DNA from: an uncultured Pelagibacteraceae bacterium
GTDB lineage: Bacteria; Pseudomonadota; Alphaproteobacteria; Pelagibacterales; Pelagibacteraceae
Assembly (NCBI GenBank): GCA_902556905.1
Contig: CACDYK010000005.1
Span: 16,919 to 80,918 of the forward strand
Length of the DNA stretch: 64,000 nt
Direction: 5' to 3'
The notes under the pieces were generated by a model, which was not told the DNA's origin, made no database searches, and saw only the letters and a list, made by a program, of their open reading frames with translations. The first letter of the stretch is position 1. Each line of letters starts with the position of its first letter. The translations under genes were made by a program, and so were the position numbers. Below are positions 42,101-51,735 of the stretch, one piece after another.

Positions 42101-42886
42101 ATGAGTTTTTATAAACCGGAAAAGTTACCTAAATTAATGGTAGCTCCAAATGGAGCTAGAAAAGTAAAAAAAGATCATCCAGCTGTTCCTTTAACAATTA
42201 GCGAGACAGTAGCAACAGCAAAATCTTGTTATGAAGCTGGTGCAGGTGCAATACATTTGCATGTAAGAGATAAAGAAGGTCAACACGTATTAGATGCAGG
42301 ACTTTATAAAGAAGCACTAAGTGAATTAGAGCATCAAGTACCAGAAATGCATATACAAGTTACAACTGAGGCTATTGGAAAATATTCTCCAGCAGATATG
42401 CGGAAGCTTGCATATGATGTAACTCCACCAGGCACATCAATTGGAACATCAGAATTAATTCCTTCTAGAAAACCTGAAGAGGAAGATATCAAACTTTATA
42501 AATATTTAACTGAAGCAGGTACAAAAATTCAACACATACTTTATAAACCTGAAGATATAGATTTATTAGTTGAATTACTAAATAAAGCAGAAATTCAAAT
42601 CAATGATGCTTGGTGTTTATTTGTTATTGGTCATTATAGTGGAAGAATAAGCTATCCAGAAAATATTTCACTGTTTGTAAAAAAAATGGAAGAGCATAAA
42701 GTAAATCTTGATTGGGCAATATGTGCTTTTGGAAAAGAAGAAATGAGTTGTTTAGAAAAAGCTATAAGTCTAGGAGGAAAAATAAGAGTTGGATTTGAAA
42801 ATTCATTATTTATGCCTAATGGAGAAATTGCTCCAGACAACCACATCAAAGTTGATGCTGTTAATAAATTGTTTCAATTAAACTAA
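42101..42886 (+). CDS. BKACE family (DUF849) beta-keto acid cleavage enzyme-like
   Basis: PLTISETVATAKSCYEAGAGAIHLHVRDKEGQHVLD; RVGFENSLFMPNGEIAPDNH. Confidence 0.87.
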   Translation: MSFYKPEKLPKLMVAPNGARKVKKDHPAVPLTISETVATAKSCYEAGAGAIHLHVRDKEGQHVLDAGLYKEALSELEHQVPEMHIQVTTEAIGKYSPADMRKLAYDVTPPGTSIGTSELIPSRKPEEEDIKLYKYLTEAGTKIQHILYKPEDIDLLVELLNKAEIQINDAWCLFVIGHYSGRISYPENISLFVKKMEEHKVNLDWAICAFGKEEMSCLEKAISLGGKIRVGFENSLFMPNGEIAPDNHIKVDAVNKLFQLN

Positions 42887-44338
42887 AATAGATAAATTCT
42901 TATTTAAATAAGATTTAAAATCCTTAACTGATTTACATGAAGAAAGAATAAATCTATCTGGTCTTACTATTATAGCTTTTGAATTAGAATTTTTAAAAAA
43001 TTTTTCTAAATCTTTATTATTTTTTGATTGTATTGAATTCAATTTACCAGAGATATTATTTTTAATCTCTTTTGATAATATTAAAATTGGTTTTAAAGAA
43101 AATTTATCATCTAATAATTTTCCATTTTTTATTTTAAATTGAGGAAATATTTTTCCTCGATTTTTATCTTGAACCTTTCCTAGACCTTTACCTAGTTTAG
43201 GTTTAATCGATTTCATACTCTTTTGGCCATCAGGTGTAGAGGAGACTTTGCCTGTTATATTTGAAGTTCCAACTGCATTGACAAATTCCCCCATTTTAGC
43301 TGTTGTTTTTATGTATTCTTTAACATTTGAATATCTCTCAGATTGATACGTTTTAAGGAGTTTATCACTGTGATTGTTTTTCAAACAATGTGCAATCTTC
43401 CAGGATAGATTTGATGCATCTCTAATTCCAGCACACATTCCTTGACCCATAAAAGGGGGCATTAAATGTGCTGCATCGCCTGCAAGAAAAACTCTACCTT
43501 TTTTCCAATTTTTTGAAATTGCAGATTGAAAAGTATAAATAGTCTTTCTTTCCATAAAAGCATCACTGGGTTTTAACCATGGTTTTAGAAAATTCCAAAT
43601 ATATGAATTAGATAAGACTTTTTTTTCACTTTCATTGTCATGGATTGCAAACTCCCATCGTCTCCTTTTGCCGACATTTCGACAATAGGTAGCTGGACGT
43701 TTTGGATTAGAATATTGAATGGTTCTATCTGGTAATTCCTTTTTATCTTTTTTTAAAATTAAATCTACTACAGCCCATTTTTGAGTAAATCCAAGATTTT
43801 GAAATTTTGCTTTTATCTGTTCTCTTGTTGTTGAATTAGCACCATCACATCCGACAACATACTTAGAACTTATTTCTTTAATTCTTTTATTATTAACATT
43901 TTCTAAAATTATTTTTACTGAATTTTTATCTTCTTTAAGATTAACAACTTTTGTATTTTGCATTTTTGTTACTTTTTTAAAGTCTTTTAGTCTTCCCCTA
44001 AGTTTTCTTTCTAGGTCTGGCTGATGAAATCTATAACTTGGATACCAACCATTCTCAGTTACTGATCTTGGTCTTGGCCAATCTAATACTTCTTTATTTT
44101 TAGAATTAACAAATTTTGTTCCTTTATTAATTATTGTATGTTTTAAAAATTTATCTGTAATACCAATTGTTTGAAAAACTCTCATAATCTCATCATCAAA
44201 ATGAACAGCTCTTGGTAAAGGATAAAAACTTTTTTCTTTTTCAACTATCAAAATTGAAAAACCATGTAATGCTAATAGATTAGCTAAGGTACCTCCTGTG
44301 GGACCAAAACCTATAATTACAACATCATAATTTTTCAT
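42878..44338 (-). CDS. FAD-dependent aromatic hydroxylase (MhpA-like)
   Basis: YDVVIIGFGPTGGTLANLLALHG; VVGCDGANSTTRE; VFLAGDAAHLMPPFMGQGMCAGIRDASNLSWKI. Confidence 0.88.
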   Translation of the reverse strand: MKNYDVVIIGFGPTGGTLANLLALHGFSILIVEKEKSFYPLPRAVHFDDEIMRVFQTIGITDKFLKHTIINKGTKFVNSKNKEVLDWPRPRSVTENGWYPSYRFHQPDLERKLRGRLKDFKKVTKMQNTKVVNLKEDKNSVKIILENVNNKRIKEISSKYVVGCDGANSTTREQIKAKFQNLGFTQKWAVVDLILKKDKKELPDRTIQYSNPKRPATYCRNVGKRRRWEFAIHDNESEKKVLSNSYIWNFLKPWLKPSDAFMERKTIYTFQSAISKNWKKGRVFLAGDAAHLMPPFMGQGMCAGIRDASNLSWKIAHCLKNNHSDKLLKTYQSERYSNVKEYIKTTAKMGEFVNAVGTSNITGKVSSTPDGQKSMKSIKPKLGKGLGKVQDKNRGKIFPQFKIKNGKLLDDKFSLKPILILSKEIKNNISGKLNSIQSKNNKDLEKFFKNSNSKAIIVRPDRFILSSCKSVKDFKSYLNKNLSILV

Positions 44339-44356
44339 TTAAAAAATAATAATTTT

Positions 44357-45331
44357 TTATTTTTTGTTAGTAGTATTTGAGTATAGCCAAGGACAATCAA
44401 TAAAAAGTGGTGCTTGTTTTCCTTCAGAGGCTGTTTCTAATCTTTTGTTTCTAAACTTCATTCTTTCTTCATCAGGTAAATATAATCTTTCATGTCCCCA
44501 AAAACTTGGTCCTTCAAACGTCTCTATTGGCTCCCACGTTTTAGGATCAATAATTCTTCCACCCCAACCATTTTCAATAAAAAATCCTGACGGTGTTATA
44601 GAATAAAATGATGTCATATAATCATTAGTGTGCCTTCCAAGAGTATAAGCTATTTTATTATCTTGATATTGAAGTAAGTCATACCCTTGACCAACATCAT
44701 CTAAACTATTGTATTCGACCATGAAATGATGAAAACCAGTTCTACCAGATCCAAATAGTGCTAAACTGTGATGTCTTCCATTTACATGAAAAAAACATAG
44801 AGAAATTGGTGTATGACTATAATCGCTTATTTTAAAGCCCAAAACTTCAGTGTAAAATGGTATTAAATCATCAATTTTTTTAACATGAATTACTGCATGA
44901 CCCATTCCAAGAGCGCCTGTTTTAAACCCCGAAATTGGACGACTTGGTTTAAATGGATCCGTATCATTCATAGGATTATAAACTAGCTCAATTTTATTTC
45001 CTTGAGGATCATTAAAATAAATTAAATCTTCAACAAACCTTTTATCAGCAAAAGATGTTTTGCCTTGTTGAACTTGAATTTTATTTTCTTCTAATTTTGA
45101 TGCAAAGAATAATAAATCTTCTTTCTCATCAACTTCCCAACCCATAAATCCAAGACCATCACCCGTATCACCTGTTATTGTTAATCTTTGTTTTTGATCG
45201 TCCATTCTAAAAGATAAAATATCTTTTCCTCGATCAACTTGCTGCATGCCTAAACTTTTTTGAGTATAGTCTGACCAATCTTCAAATTTATCTGAGTTTA
45301 CTCCAATGTAACTAAGAGCTTTTATAGCCAT
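44357..45331 (-). CDS. Type I extradiol ring-cleavage dioxygenase (VOC superfamily)
   Basis: Two VOC halves; metal ligand positions in GHAVIHV, HHFMVEY and GFFIENGWGGR. Confidence 0.87.
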   Translation of the reverse strand: MAIKALSYIGVNSDKFEDWSDYTQKSLGMQQVDRGKDILSFRMDDQKQRLTITGDTGDGLGFMGWEVDEKEDLLFFASKLEENKIQVQQGKTSFADKRFVEDLIYFNDPQGNKIELVYNPMNDTDPFKPSRPISGFKTGALGMGHAVIHVKKIDDLIPFYTEVLGFKISDYSHTPISLCFFHVNGRHHSLALFGSGRTGFHHFMVEYNSLDDVGQGYDLLQYQDNKIAYTLGRHTNDYMTSFYSITPSGFFIENGWGGRIIDPKTWEPIETFEGPSFWGHERLYLPDEERMKFRNKRLETASEGKQAPLFIDCPWLYSNTTNKK

Positions 45332-45344
45332 CTAAATTTTTCCT

Positions 45345-45380
45345 AAATAAAATGAGCCCACAAAAACGTGGGCTCAAAAG
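45345..45380 (-). terminator. Rho-independent terminator after the TRAP substrate-binding gene
   Basis: Minus strand TGAGCCCAC-gttttt-GTGGGCTCA followed by TTTTA. Confidence 0.9.
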
Positions 45381-45392
45381 TATATATTATTA

Positions 45393-46406
45393 TTAACCTT
45401 CTACTGCAGTAATGATTTGTCTAGCTCTATTAAGAACTGCATCACCATCAAGGCCTTTACCACTCATTTCTTTTAACCAATTAGATTCGATTGGTGCTAA
45501 TATTTTTTTATATTCAGCAATAACGTCATCTGATGCAATTATGATTTCATGATCTGCTCTTTTTGAGATTTCATTTTTCATTACCGCATTTTGATTATCA
45601 ATTAAGTTTGAAGCCCAATCACCAAAAGCATGACCACTGTATTTATTGATACAAGCTTGCGCGCCTGATGATAAGCTATTGAACTTATCTTCATTCATGA
45701 TCAAACCAAATGTAGCGTTAGTGATGTTAACTTCTGTATGATATTTAGTTACGTCAAATAATCTGAAAGATCCAACAGCAGTATATGGAAAAGGAGTTCC
45801 ATCAACTACGCCTTTGCTTAAAGCTTCTGAAGTTCCTGGCGCAGGTACTTTTACTCCAGTTGCTCCTAAAGTTTTTAAAATTGTGCCAGCGATTTTACTT
45901 GGTACTCTCATTTTCTTACCTTTAAAATCTGCAGGATTTACAACTTTAGTATCCTTCATATGAATTTGATATCCAGGATTAGAGTGAAGACCTATCACTT
46001 TAATGCCCGCCATTTCTTTATCAAGATAACCTTCTTTAAATAAAGAATTTAAAGCCGTTGTTCCAGCTTTAGAAGTTTTTGTAAGAAATGGTAATTCAAT
46101 TACTGAACTTAAAGGAAATTGACCTCCAATGTATCCTAATACAGTCCATGAAATATCTGCAACACCTGATGTTACAATATCATACTGCTTAGGAGGACTT
46201 CCTAAAACTCCACCAGCATACATTTTTACATTTAATGCTCCAGCTGAACATTGATTTACTTTTGTTGCCCAACCTGCAAGAATTTTACTTGCGATAAATG
46301 CCTTAGGTGGTTCAAAAGTAGCCAACTTAAGTTCAGTTGCCGCAGATGCACTAACTATGCTTAATGAAAAAATTCCAATAATTAATCCAATTAATTTTTT
46401 TTTCAT
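45393..46406 (-). CDS. TRAP transporter solute-binding protein (DctP family)
   Basis: Signal peptide; GGVLGSPPKQYDIVTSGVADISWTVLGY; FKGKKMRVPSKIAGTILKTLGATGVKVP. Confidence 0.9.
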   Translation of the reverse strand: MKKKLIGLIIGIFSLSIVSASAATELKLATFEPPKAFIASKILAGWATKVNQCSAGALNVKMYAGGVLGSPPKQYDIVTSGVADISWTVLGYIGGQFPLSSVIELPFLTKTSKAGTTALNSLFKEGYLDKEMAGIKVIGLHSNPGYQIHMKDTKVVNPADFKGKKMRVPSKIAGTILKTLGATGVKVPAPGTSEALSKGVVDGTPFPYTAVGSFRLFDVTKYHTEVNITNATFGLIMNEDKFNSLSSGAQACINKYSGHAFGDWASNLIDNQNAVMKNEISKRADHEIIIASDDVIAEYKKILAPIESNWLKEMSGKGLDGDAVLNRARQIITAVEG

Positions 46407-46456
46407 AAAATTATCCCCTTGTTGTTTATAATTATTCTAAAAGTGTAGCTTGAAAT

Positions 46457-47308
46457 TTAAACTATTTCATCCTTAATTGTATTAGATAAAACCCCAATCT
46501 GGGTTACTTCTATCTCAACTTTATCCCCTGGTTTCATGAAAACTGGCGGATTTCTTTTAAATCCAACCCCTCCAGGAGTACCTGTAACTAACACGTCTCC
46601 TGCTCTCCAAGCCATTGCTTTAGAAACATAGGAAATCAATATTGGAATATCAAAAATTAATTGGCTTAATTTTGCATTTTGCATCACTTCACCATTTAAT
46701 CTTGTTTCAAGAGTAAGTTCTTTATAATCTTTTATGTCTTCTGCAAGAACCATGTGAGGGCCAAAGCTTCCTGTTTTTTCAAAATTTTTTCCCATACCAA
46801 ATTGTCTTGTGTGTCTTTGCCAATCTCGAATTGTGCTTTCATTATAACAAGAATAACCAACTATATGTTTCAAAGCTTCTTCTGGTTTAATATGTTTTCC
46901 TGCTTCTCCCATAATTACTGCCATCTCTCCTTCAAAATCTAAATTATCAGAAGCAATTGGTCTTTGAATTGGTTGCATATGAGCAGTTTGACTTTCAGGA
47001 AAACGATGAAAAATAACAGGATTTTCTTCAACTGTTCTATTCGTTTCTTTAACATGCTCACTATAATTTAAACCTACGCAAATAATTTTTCCAGGATTAG
47101 GGATTAGCGGTAAATACTCAATATCATCTACACTTAACTTACCTGGATTTGTGCTTGCATAAGCTTTTGCCTCTGAAATACCATTTTTAGAAATAAGATC
47201 TTTTAAAGTATCTGCTCCTGATATTTTACCTGTTAGATCTGTAATTAAATTGTTGTCTATAACACCAAATTTTGGTTCTGAATTATGTTTGTAAGAAATA
47301 AATTTCAT
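46457..47308 (-). CDS. Fumarylacetoacetate hydrolase (FAH) family protein
   Basis: IICVGLNYSEHVKETN; LDFEGEMAVIMGEAGKHI; DVLVTGTPGGVGFKRNPPVFMKPGDKVEIEV. Confidence 0.92.
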   Translation of the reverse strand: MKFISYKHNSEPKFGVIDNNLITDLTGKISGADTLKDLISKNGISEAKAYASTNPGKLSVDDIEYLPLIPNPGKIICVGLNYSEHVKETNRTVEENPVIFHRFPESQTAHMQPIQRPIASDNLDFEGEMAVIMGEAGKHIKPEEALKHIVGYSCYNESTIRDWQRHTRQFGMGKNFEKTGSFGPHMVLAEDIKDYKELTLETRLNGEVMQNAKLSQLIFDIPILISYVSKAMAWRAGDVLVTGTPGGVGFKRNPPVFMKPGDKVEIEVTQIGVLSNTIKDEIV

Positions 47309-47389
47309 AATTAATACTTTCTGTTTAAAACAAACCTTATATGCTAATGTTTAATAAAATTGAAGAGACATTTTTATAAAAAATAAAAA

Positions 47390-47869
47390 ATGAATAAAAT
47401 ATTTGATTATTCAGCAATTGCTTCTGGGATAATACTTTTATTATTATCAGTATTAACTTTTTGTGATGTCTTTGGACGAAGATTTTTGAATTCACCAGTT
47501 ACAGGTACAATCGAATTAGTAGAAATTGGAATGGCTTTAGTAGCTTTTCTAGCAATGCCAAGAGCATTTTTTTTAAACGCAAACGTTTCTGCTGATTTTA
47601 TCAATAATTTAAATTTGGGAAAATTTAAAACTTATCTAATAATTCTAAAGTTTATTTTAATGATGATAATCATGTCTTTAATGGCTTATGCTACCACTAA
47701 AACTTCAATAAAATTTATGGGAAATGAAAGAGTTACTCTTGACTTAGAGTTATACTTTTATCCATTTTATTTTATCTCATCATTAGGAATGTGGTTAAGT
47801 GTACTTGCAATTATTGTTTGGTTTATAAAAGCTTTATCTGAAACAACCACAAAACTGAGAGATATATAA
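47390..47869 (+). CDS. TRAP transporter small permease (DctQ)
   Basis: Four TM; FCDVFGRRFLNSPVTGTIELVEIGMALVAFLAMPRAF. Confidence 0.88.
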   Translation: MNKIFDYSAIASGIILLLLSVLTFCDVFGRRFLNSPVTGTIELVEIGMALVAFLAMPRAFFLNANVSADFINNLNLGKFKTYLIILKFILMMIIMSLMAYATTKTSIKFMGNERVTLDLELYFYPFYFISSLGMWLSVLAIIVWFIKALSETTTKLRDI

Positions 47870-49179
47870 TGGACATGGATCCAATTATTAATGGTGGAAT
47901 AGCTTTTGCAGCAGTCTTAATACTAATGGTATTAAATATTCCAATTGGAATTGCGATGTTACTGGTTGGATTTACTGGTTTTGCATTAATTTCTGGATTT
48001 GATCCTGCTATTTTTGTGTTAGGCACTGCCCCTTTTGATGCGGTTTCAAAATATACATTATCAGTGCTTCCTCTTTTCGTTTTAATGGGAAATCTTGCTA
48101 ATAGCGCTAATTTATCAAGGAATTTATATGATGCTGCTTATGCAGTGGTTGGTCATTATAAAGGTGGGTTAGCAATGTCTACCGTTGGTGCGTGTGCTGG
48201 GTTTGGAATGATATGTGGTTCTTCAATTGCAACAGCAGCTACGATGTCACAAATGGCAGGACCAGAAATGAAAAGACATGGTTACAGTGATGCTTTGATA
48301 AGTGGTTCAATTGCATCAGGTGGAACTCTTGGAATTATTATTCCACCAAGTGTCATTTTAGTAATTTATGCATATTTAACAGAACAATCTGTTCAAGAAC
48401 TTTTCTTTGCGGCACTAATTCCAGGATTGATAGCTGTGGTTTTATATATGATTGCAATAAGAGTTTATCTTATAATTTATCCTTCTCACGGTGGTTATGG
48501 AAATAAAATGCCTCTCAAAGAAAGAATTGCAGCGATTACAAAAGTTTTTCCAATATTTTTAATTTTTGCAATAATTATGGGAGGTCTTTACCTTGGTTTC
48601 TTTACTGCAACAGAAAGTGCTGCTGTTGGAGTAGTACTAGTTTTATTATTCATTTTAGTAAGAGGCCAACTGACACTTAATTTATTAAAAGAAGCTTTAT
48701 GGACAACAATAAAAACAGTTGGTTCTTTATATTTAATTGTAATTGGTGCTAGTATTTTTAATTATTTAATTACAGTAACTCAATTACCCTTTGCAGTTGT
48801 TGATTTTATAAATCATTTAGAACTTACACCATTAGGAATTATTTTAGTTATTTGTGTTATTTATTTAGTCCTTGGAACGGTAATGGACTCTCTTGCAATG
48901 TTATTCCTAACTATTCCTGTTTTTTATCCTGTAATAGTTGATGCTGGAATAGACCCTGTTTGGTTTGGTATTTTTGCAGTGATAGTTGTAGAATTTGGAT
49001 TAATTTCACCTCCAGTTGGAATGAATTTATTTGTGATCAAAGGCGTAATGCAAAATACTCCTCTTCAAACTATATGGTTTGGAACTGTTCCTTTTTTAAT
49101 CACAGATGTAATTAGACTTGCTTTGATTATTGCATTTCCTGCAATATGTTTATACCTGCCTAGTTTAATGACACCTTAA
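47869..49179 (+). CDS. TRAP transporter large permease (DctM)
   Basis: GGLAMSTVGACAGFGMICGSSIATAATMS; GTLGIIIPPSVILVIYAYLTEQS. Confidence 0.93.
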   Translation: MDMDPIINGGIAFAAVLILMVLNIPIGIAMLLVGFTGFALISGFDPAIFVLGTAPFDAVSKYTLSVLPLFVLMGNLANSANLSRNLYDAAYAVVGHYKGGLAMSTVGACAGFGMICGSSIATAATMSQMAGPEMKRHGYSDALISGSIASGGTLGIIIPPSVILVIYAYLTEQSVQELFFAALIPGLIAVVLYMIAIRVYLIIYPSHGGYGNKMPLKERIAAITKVFPIFLIFAIIMGGLYLGFFTATESAAVGVVLVLLFILVRGQLTLNLLKEALWTTIKTVGSLYLIVIGASIFNYLITVTQLPFAVVDFINHLELTPLGIILVICVIYLVLGTVMDSLAMLFLTIPVFYPVIVDAGIDPVWFGIFAVIVVEFGLISPPVGMNLFVIKGVMQNTPLQTIWFGTVPFLITDVIRLALIIAFPAICLYLPSLMTP

Positions 49180-50084
49180 TGACAAAATTTAAAATTGGTA
49201 TTGATTATGGAGGAACTAAAATTGAAGGGATTCTTTTAGATCCAAATGGAGAAAAGTTAGAGAGAAAAAGATACTCTTATAATAAAAATTATTCATCAGG
49301 TATTTCAACTGTTCAAAAATTAGTAAATGAATTTGATAAAATTAGCGGAGAAATTTGTACTGTAGGAATTGGTATCCCAGGATTTTCATCTAAAGATACT
49401 GGATTAGTTACTAATGCTAATTCCTTATGGTTAAACGATAAACCATTCAAAAAAGATTTAGAAAGTGCGCTTAATAGAGATGTAAAATTAATGAATGACG
49501 CTAATTGTTTTACTTTATCAGAAGCAATTGACGGTGCTGGCAAAGATTTTAAATCAGTCTTTGGTATTATTATAGGGACCGGTTTTGGTGGTGGTTTATC
49601 TTATAAAAAAGAAATTATAGAAGGAGCAAATCAAATTGCTGGAGATTGGGGCCATCAACCACTTCCATACCCAACAACAGAAGAGATTGAAACTCAAATA
49701 AGTTGCCCTTCAAATAATTGTGGTAGAGCATTGTGCGCAGAACAATTTATGTCTGGAATAGGGTTTGCTGACATTTTTAATAAAAAGAATAATACTAATT
49801 TTAATTCTCATGAAATTGTGGAGCTTGATTTAAAAAATGATCCAAGAGCAAATTTAGAGTTTAATCTTTATGAAGATAGAATGGCTAGATTAATGGCGGT
49901 AATGATTGGAGTTTTTGATCCAGAAGCAATCATTCTTGGTGGAGGTATGTCTAACATAGATAGATTATACAAAAATATTCCTCCGTTATTATCGAAATAT
50001 ACTTTTTCAAATAAAGTAAAAACTAAGATCTTAAAAAATATTCATGGTGACTCGAGTGGGGTAAGAGGTGCAGCTTGGCTTTAA
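49179..50084 (+). CDS. ROK-family sugar kinase
   Basis: FKIGIDYGGTKIEGILLD; GTGFGGGL; GDWGHQPLP; CPSNNCGRALCAEQFMSG zinc motif region. Confidence 0.92.
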   Translation: MTKFKIGIDYGGTKIEGILLDPNGEKLERKRYSYNKNYSSGISTVQKLVNEFDKISGEICTVGIGIPGFSSKDTGLVTNANSLWLNDKPFKKDLESALNRDVKLMNDANCFTLSEAIDGAGKDFKSVFGIIIGTGFGGGLSYKKEIIEGANQIAGDWGHQPLPYPTTEEIETQISCPSNNCGRALCAEQFMSGIGFADIFNKKNNTNFNSHEIVELDLKNDPRANLEFNLYEDRMARLMAVMIGVFDPEAIILGGGMSNIDRLYKNIPPLLSKYTFSNKVKTKILKNIHGDSSGVRGAAWL

Positions 50085-50096
50085 ATAAAATATGAA

Positions 50097-51680
50097 TTAC
50101 CAAACACCAATCATTATACCATCATCCTTAGTATAATCTCTTTCTTTAGTCACAAACTCATCAGTTGCTGCAACTCTATTTTTTCTATCAATTATTCTTT
50201 TAAGAAGAAGCTCTTTCATCTCTTCTCTAATTTTTGAATGATCATTTGATCTACCTAAATCATTAAATTCATCTGGGTCATTTTTTAAATCAAATAGTTG
50301 AGGCTCAAATCCTTTATAATAAATATATTTCCATTCATTATTTCTAATCATAAAAGCTCTTGCATCAGATGCTCCTAAATTAAGAATTTTTCGAGCTTCA
50401 TTAAATGAATAATCAATTTCACTAAATACAAAATCTTTCCAATTTTTTGGATCTTCTCCTTTTATTACTGGCATTAAAGAATTCCCTTCTAACCTGTGTT
50501 TACTAACAGAACTTTCTACTGCATCTAAAAAAGTTGGAAGTAAATCAATTGCTTCAATAAATCTTTTTTCTTTAGTGCCTCTAGTTTTATTTGCATATTT
50601 ACTTGGATCATAAATTATCATTGGTACTCTTACAGATTGTTCGTGAAATAATTCTTTCTCACCTAACCAGTGATCTCCTTGGTAATCACCATGATCTGAG
50701 GTAAATACAATCATAGTGTCTTCCATACGACCAGCATCTTCTAAAAACTTAAATAATCTTCCTAAATTATCATCAATTTGTTTAATCAAACCCATGTATC
50801 CAGATAAAACTGTATTTCTAACTTCATCTTTTGAAAAAGTTTTTGATATACTATTTTCCATAAATGCTTTGTAAACTGGATGATCATTATTTCGTTCTGC
50901 ATCATTTCTATGCACAGGATAAAATTCATTGGCTGAATACATATTATGATAAGGAGCTGGTGCCATATAAGGCCAATGCGGTTTAATATAAGATAAATGT
51001 AGAAACCATGGTTTATCTTTACTCTCTTCAATAAATTCCATTGCACGATTAGTCATAAAAGCTGTTTCAGAATGTTTTTCAGGAATTCTTGCAGCTTTAT
51101 TGGAATTTCTTAATCTCCAACCACTTAAAATTTCTCCATTTTCACCTTCTGCAGAATTAGCCCAATCATTCCATGGATTAGGTCCATCGTAACCAAGTTT
51201 ATTTAACCATTCATTATAAGATAAAGTTTTTTTTGAATTTTTAATTTGATTATTTGGATGAAGTCCATCATCTCTTTCATAAGGATCAAAACCTGGCTCA
51301 CTTACTATTAATCCTATTTCAGTATCTTTAGTAATACCTAATCTACTCATACCTTCTAAATCTGGTCTCATATGTGTTTTACCAACAACGCCAGTTCTTA
51401 TTCCTGATTGACGGAGATAATCTCCAATAGTCAATTCTCCAATTGGAAGTGGAACTTGGTTCCATGTGGATCCATGGCTAAAAACAGTTCTTCCAGTATA
51501 GTAAGATGCTCTTGAAGGTCCACATACAGGTGATTGGACAAAAGCAGATTCAAACTGAACTCCTTTTTTTGCTAAACTATCAATGTTTGGAGTTTTTAAA
51601 TGAGGATGACCATAACAAGAAAGATAATCCCATCTTAACTGGTCAGCCATTATAAAAAGAATATTTCGAATTTTTTTCAT
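50097..51680 (-). CDS. Type I sulfatase
   Basis: ILFIMADQLRWDYLSCYGHPHLKTPNID; formylglycine motif CGPSRASYYTGR; FTSDHGDYQGDHWLGEKELFHEQSVRVP. Confidence 0.92.
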   Translation of the reverse strand: MKKIRNILFIMADQLRWDYLSCYGHPHLKTPNIDSLAKKGVQFESAFVQSPVCGPSRASYYTGRTVFSHGSTWNQVPLPIGELTIGDYLRQSGIRTGVVGKTHMRPDLEGMSRLGITKDTEIGLIVSEPGFDPYERDDGLHPNNQIKNSKKTLSYNEWLNKLGYDGPNPWNDWANSAEGENGEILSGWRLRNSNKAARIPEKHSETAFMTNRAMEFIEESKDKPWFLHLSYIKPHWPYMAPAPYHNMYSANEFYPVHRNDAERNNDHPVYKAFMENSISKTFSKDEVRNTVLSGYMGLIKQIDDNLGRLFKFLEDAGRMEDTMIVFTSDHGDYQGDHWLGEKELFHEQSVRVPMIIYDPSKYANKTRGTKEKRFIEAIDLLPTFLDAVESSVSKHRLEGNSLMPVIKGEDPKNWKDFVFSEIDYSFNEARKILNLGASDARAFMIRNNEWKYIYYKGFEPQLFDLKNDPDEFNDLGRSNDHSKIREEMKELLLKRIIDRKNRVAATDEFVTKERDYTKDDGIMIGVW

Positions 51681-51735
51681 ACCTTTTTAAAAGGTAATTG
51701 AGCACAATTTGAATGTCAATTATAAGAATAAAATT

